From contig NZ_WPCW01000001.1 of assembly GCF_011421425.1 (NCBI RefSeq), positions 496,001 to 560,000 on the forward strand: 64,000 bases of DNA, written 5' to 3'. The first letter of the stretch is position 1. Each line of letters starts with the position of its first letter. Position numbers and translations under genes: made by a program. The stretch comes from Streptococcus catagoni. GTDB lineage: Bacteria > Bacillota > Bacilli > Lactobacillales > Streptococcaceae. Positions 51,609 through 59,050 of this stretch are shown here, piece after piece. The notes under the pieces were generated by a model, which was given only the letters and a program-made list of their open reading frames with translations, had not been told where the DNA came from and did not search any database.

Positions 51609-52823
51609 TTAAGGTTTAATTCCTACAACAGCACTTTGGCTGTAGTTGAAGCCACCAGCTCCTCCGCCAGTACCTAGGGATCCAGGATTTAAGGCATCTA
51701 ACCTAAAGAAACCGTCAGAAGATCCACCCCAACCCCAGTTAACGTGGTAGAACTCATTACCATCAGAACCATCTATAACAAATGCATGTCCACCTGCTGT
51801 ACCCAATCCTTGGTAATATACTGGTTGACTTTGTTTAAGATCGTTATCAATTTGAGTTTCCCAATCTTCTTTGCTAAAGGAATCGCGATTAATTTGACGA
51901 ACAGATTGGGCATAGCCAAAGTTTTCTTTCAAGGCTCTTTGAACTACAGGGCTACCGCTGCTACCGCTAGATGGTCCATAATCCATGTCTACTGCAATAC
52001 CGACATCTGCCATCAATTCTGATATAGCATCTTTTTGAGCTTGATTTTCTCTTCCTGAATATGAAGGTAAAATGTTCTGCCAATCATACTGTCTAGTAGA
52101 AATTGATGCAAATAAGTGAAGGGGTTCATTGAAGTAGTCATTAGTTAGGACGTAAGAGTGATCCTTTACCCCTTTGTTAGGATAATTATGGTATTTCATT
52201 ATCTGTGCAGTTGCAGTAGCAACACATCCTGTCGCTGCATGTTGACCTACATATGAACGTTCTCCTGGTTTTACTTTTTCTATAACAGGTGTCAATAGGT
52301 TATAAGGATTACCTTGATTATAGTGGATTCCTCTAGCATCTAGTAGAGAGTTAACAATAGGATGTTTGTTTGCTGCAATTGAATTAGAATATTCTGTCTT
52401 TAGTTCTTTATTCTTTGTGATTTGATCAGCATAGGTCTTGATGAAAGAAGAAATATTTTCTTTGTTCTTGCTGTCAAATGTTCCTTTTGTAGAGTAACCT
52501 AAAACTTCTGGTGAACGTTTATCTGCTGAAACAATGACAAATCCGCCAGTAGATAGGTTATAGACGTACATATTAGAATTAGAAGCTTCATCATTTAAGG
52601 TTACTTTATTAAGAGTAATTTGTTCAGCACTTCTCTTTGCACGTCTACTATCAAATCGTCCATTAAGACCAGCTGTTTTTTCAATGAATGTAATAGCAGT
52701 ATCTTTAGCTTCTTTTTCATTGCGGGTAAAGTTTTCTGCAGCAAATGCTGAACTAGATAAAACAGATCCACTTAATAGTAATAAAAGACTTAATACTTTG
52801 ACACTCAGTTTCTTTTTGTTCAT
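51609..52823 (-). CDS. speB: Streptopain-family cysteine protease (SpeB homologue)
   Basis: This 404-residue secreted zymogen has a signal peptide (cleavage about after Ala28), a propeptide (to about residue 150) and a C10 papain-like domain. Catalytic Cys200 is in [14 protein letters not shown], His346 in GGHAFVIDG, and NWGWGG (362-367) completes the active site. The mature part is very close to S. pyogenes SpeB, with the GTGGGAGGF loop near the end; the prodomain is more divergent. GAAGGAG precedes the ATG. Only 36 bp separate the start from an IS-derived element, so its promoter must lie in or beyond it. Confidence 0.95.
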   Translation of the reverse strand: MNKKKLSVKVLSLLLLLSGSVLSSSAFAAENFTRNEKEAKDTAITFIEKTAGLNGRFDSRRAKRSAEQITLNKVTLNDEASNSNMYVYNLSTGGFVIVSADKRSPEVLGYSTKGTFDSKNKENISSFIKTYADQITKNKELKTEYSNSIAANKHPIVNSLLDARGIHYNQGNPYNLLTPVIEKVKPGERSYVGQHAATGCVATATAQIMKYHNYPNKGVKDHSYVLTNDYFNEPLHLFASISTRQYDWQNILPSYSGRENQAQKDAISELMADVGIAVDMDYGPSSGSSGSPVVQRALKENFGYAQSVRQINRDSFSKEDWETQIDNDLKQSQPVYYQGLGTAGGHAFVIDGSDGNEFYHVNWGWGGSSDGFFRLDALNPGSLGTGGGAGGFNYSQSAVVGIKP

Positions 52824-52859
52824 GTCTTACTCCTTCTTTAAACACAAATGAGTTTAAGG

Positions 52860-53063
52860 TGTACTGCCCCCAAAAAGTTAGACATAATGGTTTAAGTTAA
52901 GGATTGAATCCTGAAGTTTACAGCAGACTTTCTTGCTTCCTTCTGTATCAGTTCCACTCTCTTGGTCTAAACCATGCATTTCTATATTTTTCATTATTAA
53001 TATTAATGCCATAAAAAAGACCCAAGCCTGAGAGTTTTACTCTAGCTTTTTGGGGGCAACACA
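52860..53063 (+). mobile_element. 204-bp IS3/IS150-derived element (MITE-like) upstream of speB
   Basis: Terminal inverted repeats TGTACTGCCCCCAAAAAGTT (from 52860) and, read inward on the other strand, TGTGTTGCCCCCAAAAAGCT (from 53063) match at 18 of the first 21 positions. Such ends are typical of streptococcal IS150-group elements. The interior has no transposase frame I recognise. It is an internally deleted IS or a MITE and stands between the speB start and the nearest good promoter. Confidence 0.75.
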
Positions 53064-53087
53064 AGTGTATTCCCTTTTTTCATTCAT
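53037..53087 (-). pseudogene. Interrupted reading frame MNEKREYT..., 5' fragment
   Basis: A minus-strand ATG (53087) with an excellent GGGAGGA 6-8 bp upstream encodes MNEKREYT and then runs into the inverted repeat of the IS-derived element, ending after 16 codons at 53037. It looks like the start of a gene cut by the insertion; a real short leader peptide is the alternative. Confidence 0.45.
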
Positions 53088-53106
53088 TTCTTATTCCTCC
53101 CTTCCA

Positions 53107-53165
53107 ACTTGTCTAATATTTTTTACACTTGTATAATATCATACAAGACAAAAAAATGTAAACGT
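53107..53165 (-). promoter_or_regulatory. Minus-strand promoter with palindromic operator, likely GntR-family site
   Basis: CTTGTAT-AATATC-ATACAAG (53128-53147) is a perfect 7-bp-arm palindrome of the size bound by HutC-type GntR regulators. A similar half-site ACTTGTCTAATATT (53107-53120) lies exactly 20 bp from ACTTGTATAATATC (53127-53140). On the minus strand TTTACA (53157-53162), 18 bp, TATTAT (53133-53138) overlaps the palindrome. Read-through would transcribe the IS-derived element and speB-spi. Confidence 0.6.
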
Positions 53166-53357
53166 TTTTCTAAAAAAATTTTTAAGTGTGTTTTTAGCCT
53201 ATTTTAATGCATTTTCGATTATAAACAGACAAATTTTACTATTTTATGTTAGAATAAAAGAAGACATTTGAGTACAATCAATTAGACAAGTCTTGATAAA
53301 ATTATTTTGAGTCTGCTGTCAAATTTAAAAATAAGTAATTATATATGAGGTAAAATC

Positions 53358-54110
53358 GTGAATCAATACGAAGTATATAAAAAATTTAAGAAGTTAAAAC
53401 ATGTGCAGGCATATGACAAAATTTACCAGCTCATTCAAGATGGTGTATACAGTCCAGATATGCCATTGCCCTCTGAAGCGGAGCTAGCAGAGCAACTAAA
53501 TGTTAGTCGAATGACCTTGAGAAAATCCCTGGCTCTACTCCAAGAAGATCATCTTATTAAAAACATTAAAGGAAAAGGCATCTTTGTTTGCAAAGGCTCC
53601 ATTAATTGTCATGAGAAAGGGTTAGAAACCCTTCAACATCCTATCAAAGCCTGTTTTCACAACTCTATTAGTGAGACTGAACTTGAATTTCATATCGAAG
53701 TTCCGACTGAATCTATAAGGGACACCTTGAAACAAGAGACTCCACTTGTTGTCGTTACAGATCGCTGGTATCATCAAAATGACTCTGTCGTTGCCTATTC
53801 ATTATCTTTTCTACCATTAGAAGTTCTATCAGATTATTCCATTAATTTAACTAATACAGAGGATCTAAGAACATTCCTAGAAGAAACCATTTATCAAGAT
53901 AATAATTCTTGCTGCGCACAAAATGAACTTTGCTTTACTAAGTCTGGGAACTTTGCAGCATCAAAATACAATCTGTCAGAAAACAGTGCCTTTATGCTCG
54001 TCCAAGAAACAATCTTTAAGAAACACAAAATTTTGGTCGTAAGCAAACATTATATTCCTGTCGAATACTTCGAACTGCACGTTTTTTCCAAAAGAAAGGA
54101 TTTAAAATGA
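53358..54110 (+). CDS. GntR/HutC-family transcriptional regulator
   Basis: This 250-residue regulator has an N-terminal winged helix (about 15-78, PSEAELAEQLNVSRMTLRKS and KGKGIFVCKG) and a C-terminal UTRA effector domain (about 90-245). The start is GTG with GAGG 7 bp upstream. It is divergent from speB, and the palindrome at 53128-53147 between them is a likely target. It occupies the place held by the unrelated RopB (Rgg) in S. pyogenes. The effector is unknown. Confidence 0.88.
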   Translation: MNQYEVYKKFKKLKHVQAYDKIYQLIQDGVYSPDMPLPSEAELAEQLNVSRMTLRKSLALLQEDHLIKNIKGKGIFVCKGSINCHEKGLETLQHPIKACFHNSISETELEFHIEVPTESIRDTLKQETPLVVVTDRWYHQNDSVVAYSLSFLPLEVLSDYSINLTNTEDLRTFLEETIYQDNNSCCAQNELCFTKSGNFAASKYNLSENSAFMLVQETIFKKHKILVVSKHYIPVEYFELHVFSKRKDLK

Positions 54111-54163
54111 CCCCTTCTGGAAAAGAACTTTAGAGTTCATTGAGACTACTATATGTCACATTA

Positions 54164-54187
54164 AAGCACCAGTTCACACTGGTGCTT
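54164..54187 (+). terminator. Terminator of the GntR gene
   Basis: Perfect 10-bp arms AAGCACCAGT (54164-54173) and ACTGGTGCTT (54178-54187), 54 bp past the stop; the T run is short. Confidence 0.7.
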
Positions 54188-54224
54188 CAGATTGAAGACA
54201 AACCTTATTTACCTAAGCCAATAG

Positions 54225-54551
54225 AGTAAAAAACTTCTTCAGGCTATCAATAGATCTCCAATTTCTGCAAGCAACCGCGAGCTTATTAAGGCGACTTCCG
54301 CCCTGCTGAAAGTATCCAAAATGCCTTTAATAGCAACATTTTAGCCACTGGCAACTTACCAGACCCTAGGCTCGAAAGTTAGGTATGGAATTCTTTGGCT
54401 TTCTTAAACAGTTACTCCTCTGACTGTTTAACCTACCGTCCGACAGCACTTAAGAAAGGTATCAAAAAATGACTTTTTCTTAGATGGTAGAGTCAACAGT
54501 CACTTCTTTTTAAGAACGGATCCCAGGTCTCAAAACCTTCCCATCGCCTGA
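54225..54551 (+). pseudogene. Decayed coding sequence of unknown identity
   Basis: Three successive frames read like one former protein: LLQAINRSPISASNRELIK (from 54237), then GDFRPAESIQNAFNSNILAT and NLPDPRLES with an in-frame TAG at 54380, then VWNSLAFLNSYSSD to 54470, then FFLDGRVNSHFFLRTDPRSQ ending at 54551. Shifts are near 54290 and in the A run at 54464-54469. Codon use looks genuine. I do not recognise the family. Confidence 0.5.
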
Positions 54552-54641
54552 AAGAGAAGGATTCCAAGTACTCTTACCACGGCAAAAACAACTGAAACAA
54601 TGCTATAAAAAGTACATCCTAAGAATTTTTATAAGGTCAAA

Positions 54642-54670
54642 TTGACAGCTTGATCAAAAGGTGCTAAAAT
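54642..54670 (+). promoter_or_regulatory. Promoter of the ABC-F leader
   Basis: TTGACA (54642-54647), 17 bp, TAAAAT (54665-54670): a near-consensus promoter about 270 bp before the ABC-F start. Confidence 0.85.
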
Positions 54671-54702
54671 ACAAATGATTATTATTAGGAGGTAGGGCGC
54701 AT

Positions 54703-54714
54703 ATGAACAACTAA
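54703..54714 (+). CDS. Three-residue leader peptide MNN of the ABC-F gene
   Basis: ATG AAC AAC TAA is preceded by AGGAGG (54687-54692, spacing 10). Its last codons lie in the 5' arm of the terminator hairpin that follows, so a ribosome stalled here would prevent the hairpin. A minimal uORF of this kind is known from antibiotic-induced ABC-F genes. Confidence 0.65.
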   Translation: MNN

Positions 54715-54758
54715 AAAACTAAAAGAAGAGAAATCCTTTTCAAGTTTTAGTTTTTTAG
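54711..54758 (+). terminator. Attenuator hairpin of the ABC-F gene
   Basis: Perfect 14-bp arms CTAAAAAACTAAAA (54711-54724) and TTTTAGTTTTTTAG (54745-54758). The U-rich 3' arm resembles an intrinsic terminator. The 5' arm starts inside the uORF (its last C and stop codon). Confidence 0.7.
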
Positions 54759-54937
54759 TGTGCCTATATCCAAACAGCTCAATAGCTACTTTTATCATCT
54801 ATTGCTCTGTCTTATTTTGTACACTTCTTCAAACTCTTTACTTGTCAAGGTAGGGAGTTCTTTTATTTCCCACCCTTCTTTTACATGATATGGTCAACTA
54901 TTTGCTTACATTTGCTCATAAAAAAGGAGGTTCTTAC

Positions 54938-56449
54938 ATGTTAAACATTAAAGATCTAACTATTACACACGAAAAAGATTTACAGTTACTCATTGATCAT
55001 CTTACCTTAAGCGTACATCCAGGTGATAAACTAGCTATTATAGGGGAAGAAGGTACAGGAAAATCAACATTCATTAAATGTCTTTTTGATCCAGACCTTA
55101 TTAAGTCTTATAGTTCTATAAAAGGAACAATCAGCAATCACTTTGGGAAAAGCGCCTATATTGGACAAGCTTTAGACTCAAAGACCAGCCAGATGATCCT
55201 TTCAGACTATTTATATGAGGGCAGGAACATGGAATACTTTGATTTTAATTATTTTTTCCAATTGGCCAATCAGTTGGCATTTAACTGCGACCTCATTGAT
55301 AACCCTTCCTTAAAAGTGAAAGATCTTTCAGGTGGGGAACAATTAAAACTTCAACTCTTGAAAAAACTTGCCTATCATCCTGATTTGGTGCTTCTAGATG
55401 AACCTTCCAGTGATTTAGATATTTACTCCATTAAGTGGTTAGAAAACTTTATAAGAAGGTCCGAACTCAGTTTTATTTTTATTTCACATGATGAAAGTTT
55501 TCTCACAAAGACGGCCACTAGTATTCTTCATTTGGAACTTTTAAAGAGACGAAGTAAGGCTGTCTACCATTACTTTAAGGGAGACTATCCTGCCTATGTC
55601 GACTATCGGAAAAAAAGTTTTGAGAAACAGAGTCAACTGGCTTCAAAAGAACGTAAGGAATTCGAGAAAAAGAAGGAACGCTTTAAAAAAATACATGATG
55701 GCGTTGAACACCAATTACGACATACAAAAGATTCCACAGCTGGTAGATTATTAGCTAAAAAAATGAAGGCGGTGAAGTCTCAAGAACGACGCTTATGTAA
55801 AGAAAGCGAGCAAGTGACCGAAAAACCACAAGCAATGGATACGATTAATGTCTTTTTTTCAGATATCAAGCCCTTAGCCAAGCAAAAAATACTTTTAAAC
55901 TGGACAAATCATAGACTGCTCAGTGGACAAACTGCAACCTTTCTTTTTAAGGGACAAGATAAGATTTTTATTAGGGGAAGAAATGGCATTGGCAAGAGCC
56001 GGCTTTTAGAGGAGATTCGTCAATTACTATTAAATATGCCTAAAATTTCTCTTGGTTTTATGCCACAAAATTATGATGATAACTTACCTTTAGAAAGCAG
56101 CCCTATAGACTATCTTAGTTCGCATAGTAGAGAAAAAGTACGAAGCTTGCTAGCTAGTTTTGATTTTACTAAGGAAGAAATGAACCATGCCATTGCTCAT
56201 TTGTCAGGAGGACAAAAGGCTAAATTATTCCTTGCCAAGATAATCTTGGATAAAAATAATCTTATCTTGTTGGACGAACCCACAAGGCACTTTTCCCCCA
56301 TGAGTCAACCTGTCATTAAAAGGATCATTTCTGAATATCCTGGAGCTATTTTAGCCGTTAGTCATGATCGAACCTTTATGGCATCAGAAGACTTTATCAC
56401 TTATGAGTTAAATAGTCTGACTTTTCAAGAAATCTCTATTGACAGATAG
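54938..56449 (+). CDS. ABC-F family ATPase (ribosome protection type)
   Basis: This 503-residue soluble protein has two ABC cassettes and no membrane segment. Cassette 1: Walker A GEEGTGKST (about 37), LSGGEQLKLQLL (about 135), LVLLDEPSSDLD. Cassette 2: GRNGIGKSR (about 348), LSGGQKAKLFLAK (about 424), LILLDEPTRHFSP. A charged coiled-coil linker (about 225-300, KERKEFEKKKERFKK) is the ribosome-contacting arm. I chose ATG 54938 behind AAGGAGG. Such proteins eject antibiotics from, or free stalled, ribosomes; the target drug is unknown. The leader suggests induction by translation inhibitors. Confidence 0.88.
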   Translation: MLNIKDLTITHEKDLQLLIDHLTLSVHPGDKLAIIGEEGTGKSTFIKCLFDPDLIKSYSSIKGTISNHFGKSAYIGQALDSKTSQMILSDYLYEGRNMEYFDFNYFFQLANQLAFNCDLIDNPSLKVKDLSGGEQLKLQLLKKLAYHPDLVLLDEPSSDLDIYSIKWLENFIRRSELSFIFISHDESFLTKTATSILHLELLKRRSKAVYHYFKGDYPAYVDYRKKSFEKQSQLASKERKEFEKKKERFKKIHDGVEHQLRHTKDSTAGRLLAKKMKAVKSQERRLCKESEQVTEKPQAMDTINVFFSDIKPLAKQKILLNWTNHRLLSGQTATFLFKGQDKIFIRGRNGIGKSRLLEEIRQLLLNMPKISLGFMPQNYDDNLPLESSPIDYLSSHSREKVRSLLASFDFTKEEMNHAIAHLSGGQKAKLFLAKIILDKNNLILLDEPTRHFSPMSQPVIKRIISEYPGAILAVSHDRTFMASEDFITYELNSLTFQEISIDR

Positions 56450-56473
56450 CTTTTCCTATGTTTGAATTAAGTT

Positions 56474-57166
56474 ATGACTATTTTATCCTACTTTTCAAAA
56501 ACCGAGTGGTTACTTTGGATAATGTCCCTTCTTACCATACTGATAACTTATATCTTATTTGAAACCAATAGCCCCTTGGCTTTAACTGCTTCATTGATTG
56601 GGGCAACCTCCCTTATTTTTTCATCAAAAGGAAATCCAATTGGCCAGGGACTAACTATTATCTTTGCAATCATTTATGCCTATCTATCTTTAGAAAATCA
56701 TTATTATGGAGAAGTGATAACCTATTTTTTTATGACCTTGCCAATGGCTATTTTCTCACTTTTTTCCTGGTTGAATCACCCTTTTGAAGGGAAAAAATCA
56801 CAGGTGCTAATTAGTCGGCTGACACAAAATGACCTCTATTTATTAGTGATTTCAACAGCATTCATTACTCTTGCTTTTTATTTTATTTTGGCATTTTTTC
56901 ACACAGCCTTTTTATGGATTTCTACCTTGTCAATAGCGACTTCCTTTTCAGCAACCTTTTTAAGCTATAAAAGGAGCCCCTATTTTGCCCTTACTTTTGG
57001 CTTCAACGACTTGGTCCTTATCATCTTATGGCTCATTGAAGCACAAAAAGATTACAGTCATTACTCCTTAGTTATTTGTTTTGCCATATTTTTACTGAAC
57101 GACATTTATACCTTTTATAATTGGATAAGGTTACAAAATAGCCAAGAAAACTTAAAAGAAGGATAG
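56474..57166 (+). CDS. pnuC: PnuC-like nicotinamide riboside transporter
   Basis: This 230-residue protein has seven or so membrane segments with the PnuC-typical SSKGNPIGQGLTIIFAIIYA (about 49-68) and YGEVITYFFMTLPMAIFS (about 77-94) regions. It imports the NAD precursor nicotinamide riboside. It starts 24 bp behind the ABC-F gene and ends at a strong terminator, so it may share the attenuated promoter. No NadR gene is nearby. Confidence 0.82.
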   Translation: MTILSYFSKTEWLLWIMSLLTILITYILFETNSPLALTASLIGATSLIFSSKGNPIGQGLTIIFAIIYAYLSLENHYYGEVITYFFMTLPMAIFSLFSWLNHPFEGKKSQVLISRLTQNDLYLLVISTAFITLAFYFILAFFHTAFLWISTLSIATSFSATFLSYKRSPYFALTFGFNDLVLIILWLIEAQKDYSHYSLVICFAIFLLNDIYTFYNWIRLQNSQENLKEG

Positions 57167-57190
57167 GCAGATTGCCTATCCTTCTTTTTC
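57161..57190. terminator. Terminator of pnuC, overlapping the end of the converging small gene
   Basis: Perfect 9-bp arms GGATAGGCA (57161-57169) and TGCCTATCC (57173-57181) then TTCTTTTTC on the plus strand. The left arm contains the pnuC stop and the right arm the minus-strand gene's last codon and stop. Confidence 0.88.
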
Positions 57191-57331
57191 TGCTTTTTCG
57201 CGTTCTAATCTTAGCCGTCGGTTTGGATTTAACTGATTGAAAAGCTCTTCAAGTTTTTTTGCATTCCAAACGTCTGCTGCAGAGACGAAATTGCCGTCTT
57301 TATCTCTAAATGATATTGGTTTATCTCCCAT
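57176..57331 (-). CDS. Small conserved streptococcal protein (51 residues)
   Basis: A charged soluble protein, MGDKPISFRDKDGNFVSAAD at the start and a coiled, Lys/Glu-rich end (RRLRLEREKAEKEG). GGAGG precedes the ATG by 7 bp. It lies 43 bp behind obgE on the same strand, a place where other streptococci also carry a protein of this kind, so it is probably a real gene. Function unknown. Confidence 0.8.
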   Translation of the reverse strand: MGDKPISFRDKDGNFVSAADVWNAKKLEELFNQLNPNRRLRLEREKAEKEG

Positions 57332-57374
57332 CAGAAAACCTCCACTACTAAGTTATTATCTTATCAGTTTATTC

Positions 57375-58691
57375 TTAGTCAACAAATTCAAATTCAAAGT
57401 TGCCTATTCTAACGATATCACCGTCTTTTGCTCCGCGTTCACGAAGGGCTTCATCAACACCCATTCCCCGTAATTGTCTAGCAAATTTCATAATGGATTC
57501 ATCACGTTCCATGTTGGTCATGACAAAGAGGCGTTCCAGTTTTTCACCAGAAAGAACCCAGGCAGCATCATCGTCTCGACTGATGTCAAAGGCTTTTTCT
57601 TCACCATCAAATCCATAGTAAGCCTCTTCTTCTGTGATCATATCAGCTTCATCATATAATAAGAATTCATCAGTCTCAGATAATAGCTCTGCAGTAGCTT
57701 CTAGTAAATTATCCAAACCTTTCTGTGCTAGAGTTGATACAGGAAAGACTAGAGGGGGTTGCTCGAATTCATCATATTGTGCAGCTAATTTTTCTTTGAA
57801 CTCTTTTAAATTTCCTTCTGAGTCTGGCATGTCCATTTTATTGGCAACAATAATTTGTGGGCGTTCCATTAATCTCAAATTGTAGGTTTCAAGTTCTTTG
57901 TTGATTGACAGGTAATCGTCAAAGGGATCGCGTCCTTCTGAAGCTGACATATCAATAACATGAAGTAGGACACGTGTTCTTTCGATATGTCGAAGGAACT
58001 GTGTTCCAAGTCCAACACCCTGGCTGGCACCCTCGATTAAACCAGGCAGGTCTGCCATAGCAAAACTATCACCAGCTTTGGTTCTAACCATGCCTAAGTT
58101 AGGAACGATGGTTGTAAAATGATAAGCTCCAATTTTAGGTTTTGCTGATGTAACAACACTTAATAAAGTTGACTTCCCTACTGATGGAAAACCGACAAGT
58201 CCAACATCTGCAAGGATTTTCAGTTCTAATTCTAACTGACGTTCTTCACCAGGCTCACCATTTTCAGCTATTTCAGGAGCTGGATTCCGTGGTGTTGCAA
58301 AGCGGATGTTACCACGACCACCTCGGCCACCTCTAGCAATAACAAATTCTTGTCCATTTTCAACAAGATCTGTGATAACTTTTCCAGTCTCCGCATCTTT
58401 GACAGTAGTCCCTTGAGGAACTGGCACGATCAAGTCTTCTGAACCTCGGCCATGCATGCCTTTGGTCATCCCTTTCTCGCCTGCTTTTGCTTTAAACTTA
58501 CGGTTATAACGAAAGTCCATCAAGGTTCTAAGGCCTTCATCAACCTTAAATACCACTGAACCACCTTTTCCACCGTCGCCTCCCCAAGGACCGCCATTAG
58601 GAACATATTTTTCCCTTCTAAAGGCAACCATACCATCACCACCACGACCAGCCTGAACACTGATCTTAGCAGTATCTAAAAACATACTCAT
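57375..58691 (-). CDS. obgE: GTPase ObgE
   Basis: This 438-residue essential GTPase acts in 50S assembly and stress control. The Gly-rich Obg fold (to about 158, [24 protein letters not shown]) precedes the G domain with GFPSVGKST (about 166), DLPG and NKMD, and a C-terminal OCT domain (about 345-430). The first or third codon could be the start. Confidence 0.96.
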   Translation of the reverse strand: MSMFLDTAKISVQAGRGGDGMVAFRREKYVPNGGPWGGDGGKGGSVVFKVDEGLRTLMDFRYNRKFKAKAGEKGMTKGMHGRGSEDLIVPVPQGTTVKDAETGKVITDLVENGQEFVIARGGRGGRGNIRFATPRNPAPEIAENGEPGEERQLELELKILADVGLVGFPSVGKSTLLSVVTSAKPKIGAYHFTTIVPNLGMVRTKAGDSFAMADLPGLIEGASQGVGLGTQFLRHIERTRVLLHVIDMSASEGRDPFDDYLSINKELETYNLRLMERPQIIVANKMDMPDSEGNLKEFKEKLAAQYDEFEQPPLVFPVSTLAQKGLDNLLEATAELLSETDEFLLYDEADMITEEEAYYGFDGEEKAFDISRDDDAAWVLSGEKLERLFVMTNMERDESIMKFARQLRGMGVDEALRERGAKDGDIVRIGNFEFEFVD

Positions 58692-58720
58692 CTTTTTTTC
58701 TCAATCTTTCACTTATTTGA

Positions 58721-58743
58721 AAAAAACGCCTTTCAGCGTTTTT
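58721..58743 (-). terminator. Terminator of the DUF4044 gene
   Basis: AAAACGC (58723-58729) and GCGTTTT (58737-58743) flank a 7-base loop; T run on the minus strand. It separates the gene from obgE. Confidence 0.8.
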
Positions 58744-58870
58744 ACCTCAATACTGATAGGGCACCTGCAATGAGTCCACCAACAGTAACTAGAACCATTA
58801 ATATAACAACAACCATTGTAATCTTTTCAAATGTTGTTTTCTTACGGGGTCCATTTTCTCCAAAAGCCAC
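58742..58870 (-). CDS. Small DUF4044 membrane protein
   Basis: A 42-residue protein read from GTG at 58870 (AFGENGPRKKTTFEKITMVV with one membrane helix behind, ending GALSVLR). GAGG lies 8 bp before the GTG. Sequence and length fit the DUF4044 family of lactic acid bacteria. A longer frame upstream to 58927 has no ribosome-binding site. Function unknown. Confidence 0.8.
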   Translation of the reverse strand: MAFGENGPRKKTTFEKITMVVVILMVLVTVGGLIAGALSVLR

Positions 58871-59050
58871 TTCTATTACCTCGACTATCGATTTTTTCTT
58901 TCTATATATTAACATGAATAAGGGCAATTAGCAAATATCAAGTGGTTTTCTAAGTCTATCTAACATGGATATGACTAGCCTTATCTTGAGCTTTGCTGAT
59001 TATTATGCTAAATTAGAATCTATAATAACTAATATTTCAAGGAGTCCCAA

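Noticed and set aside
52900..53040. Protein frame MKNIEMHGLDQESGTDTEGS inside the 204-bp element
   Set aside because: About 38 codons on the minus strand without ribosome-binding site, homology or transposase motif; part is the element end itself.
54225..54700. A remaining transposase gene between the GntR and ABC-F genes
   Set aside because: The reconstructed peptides show no DDE, HUH or recombinase motif; only an unidentified decayed frame can be supported.
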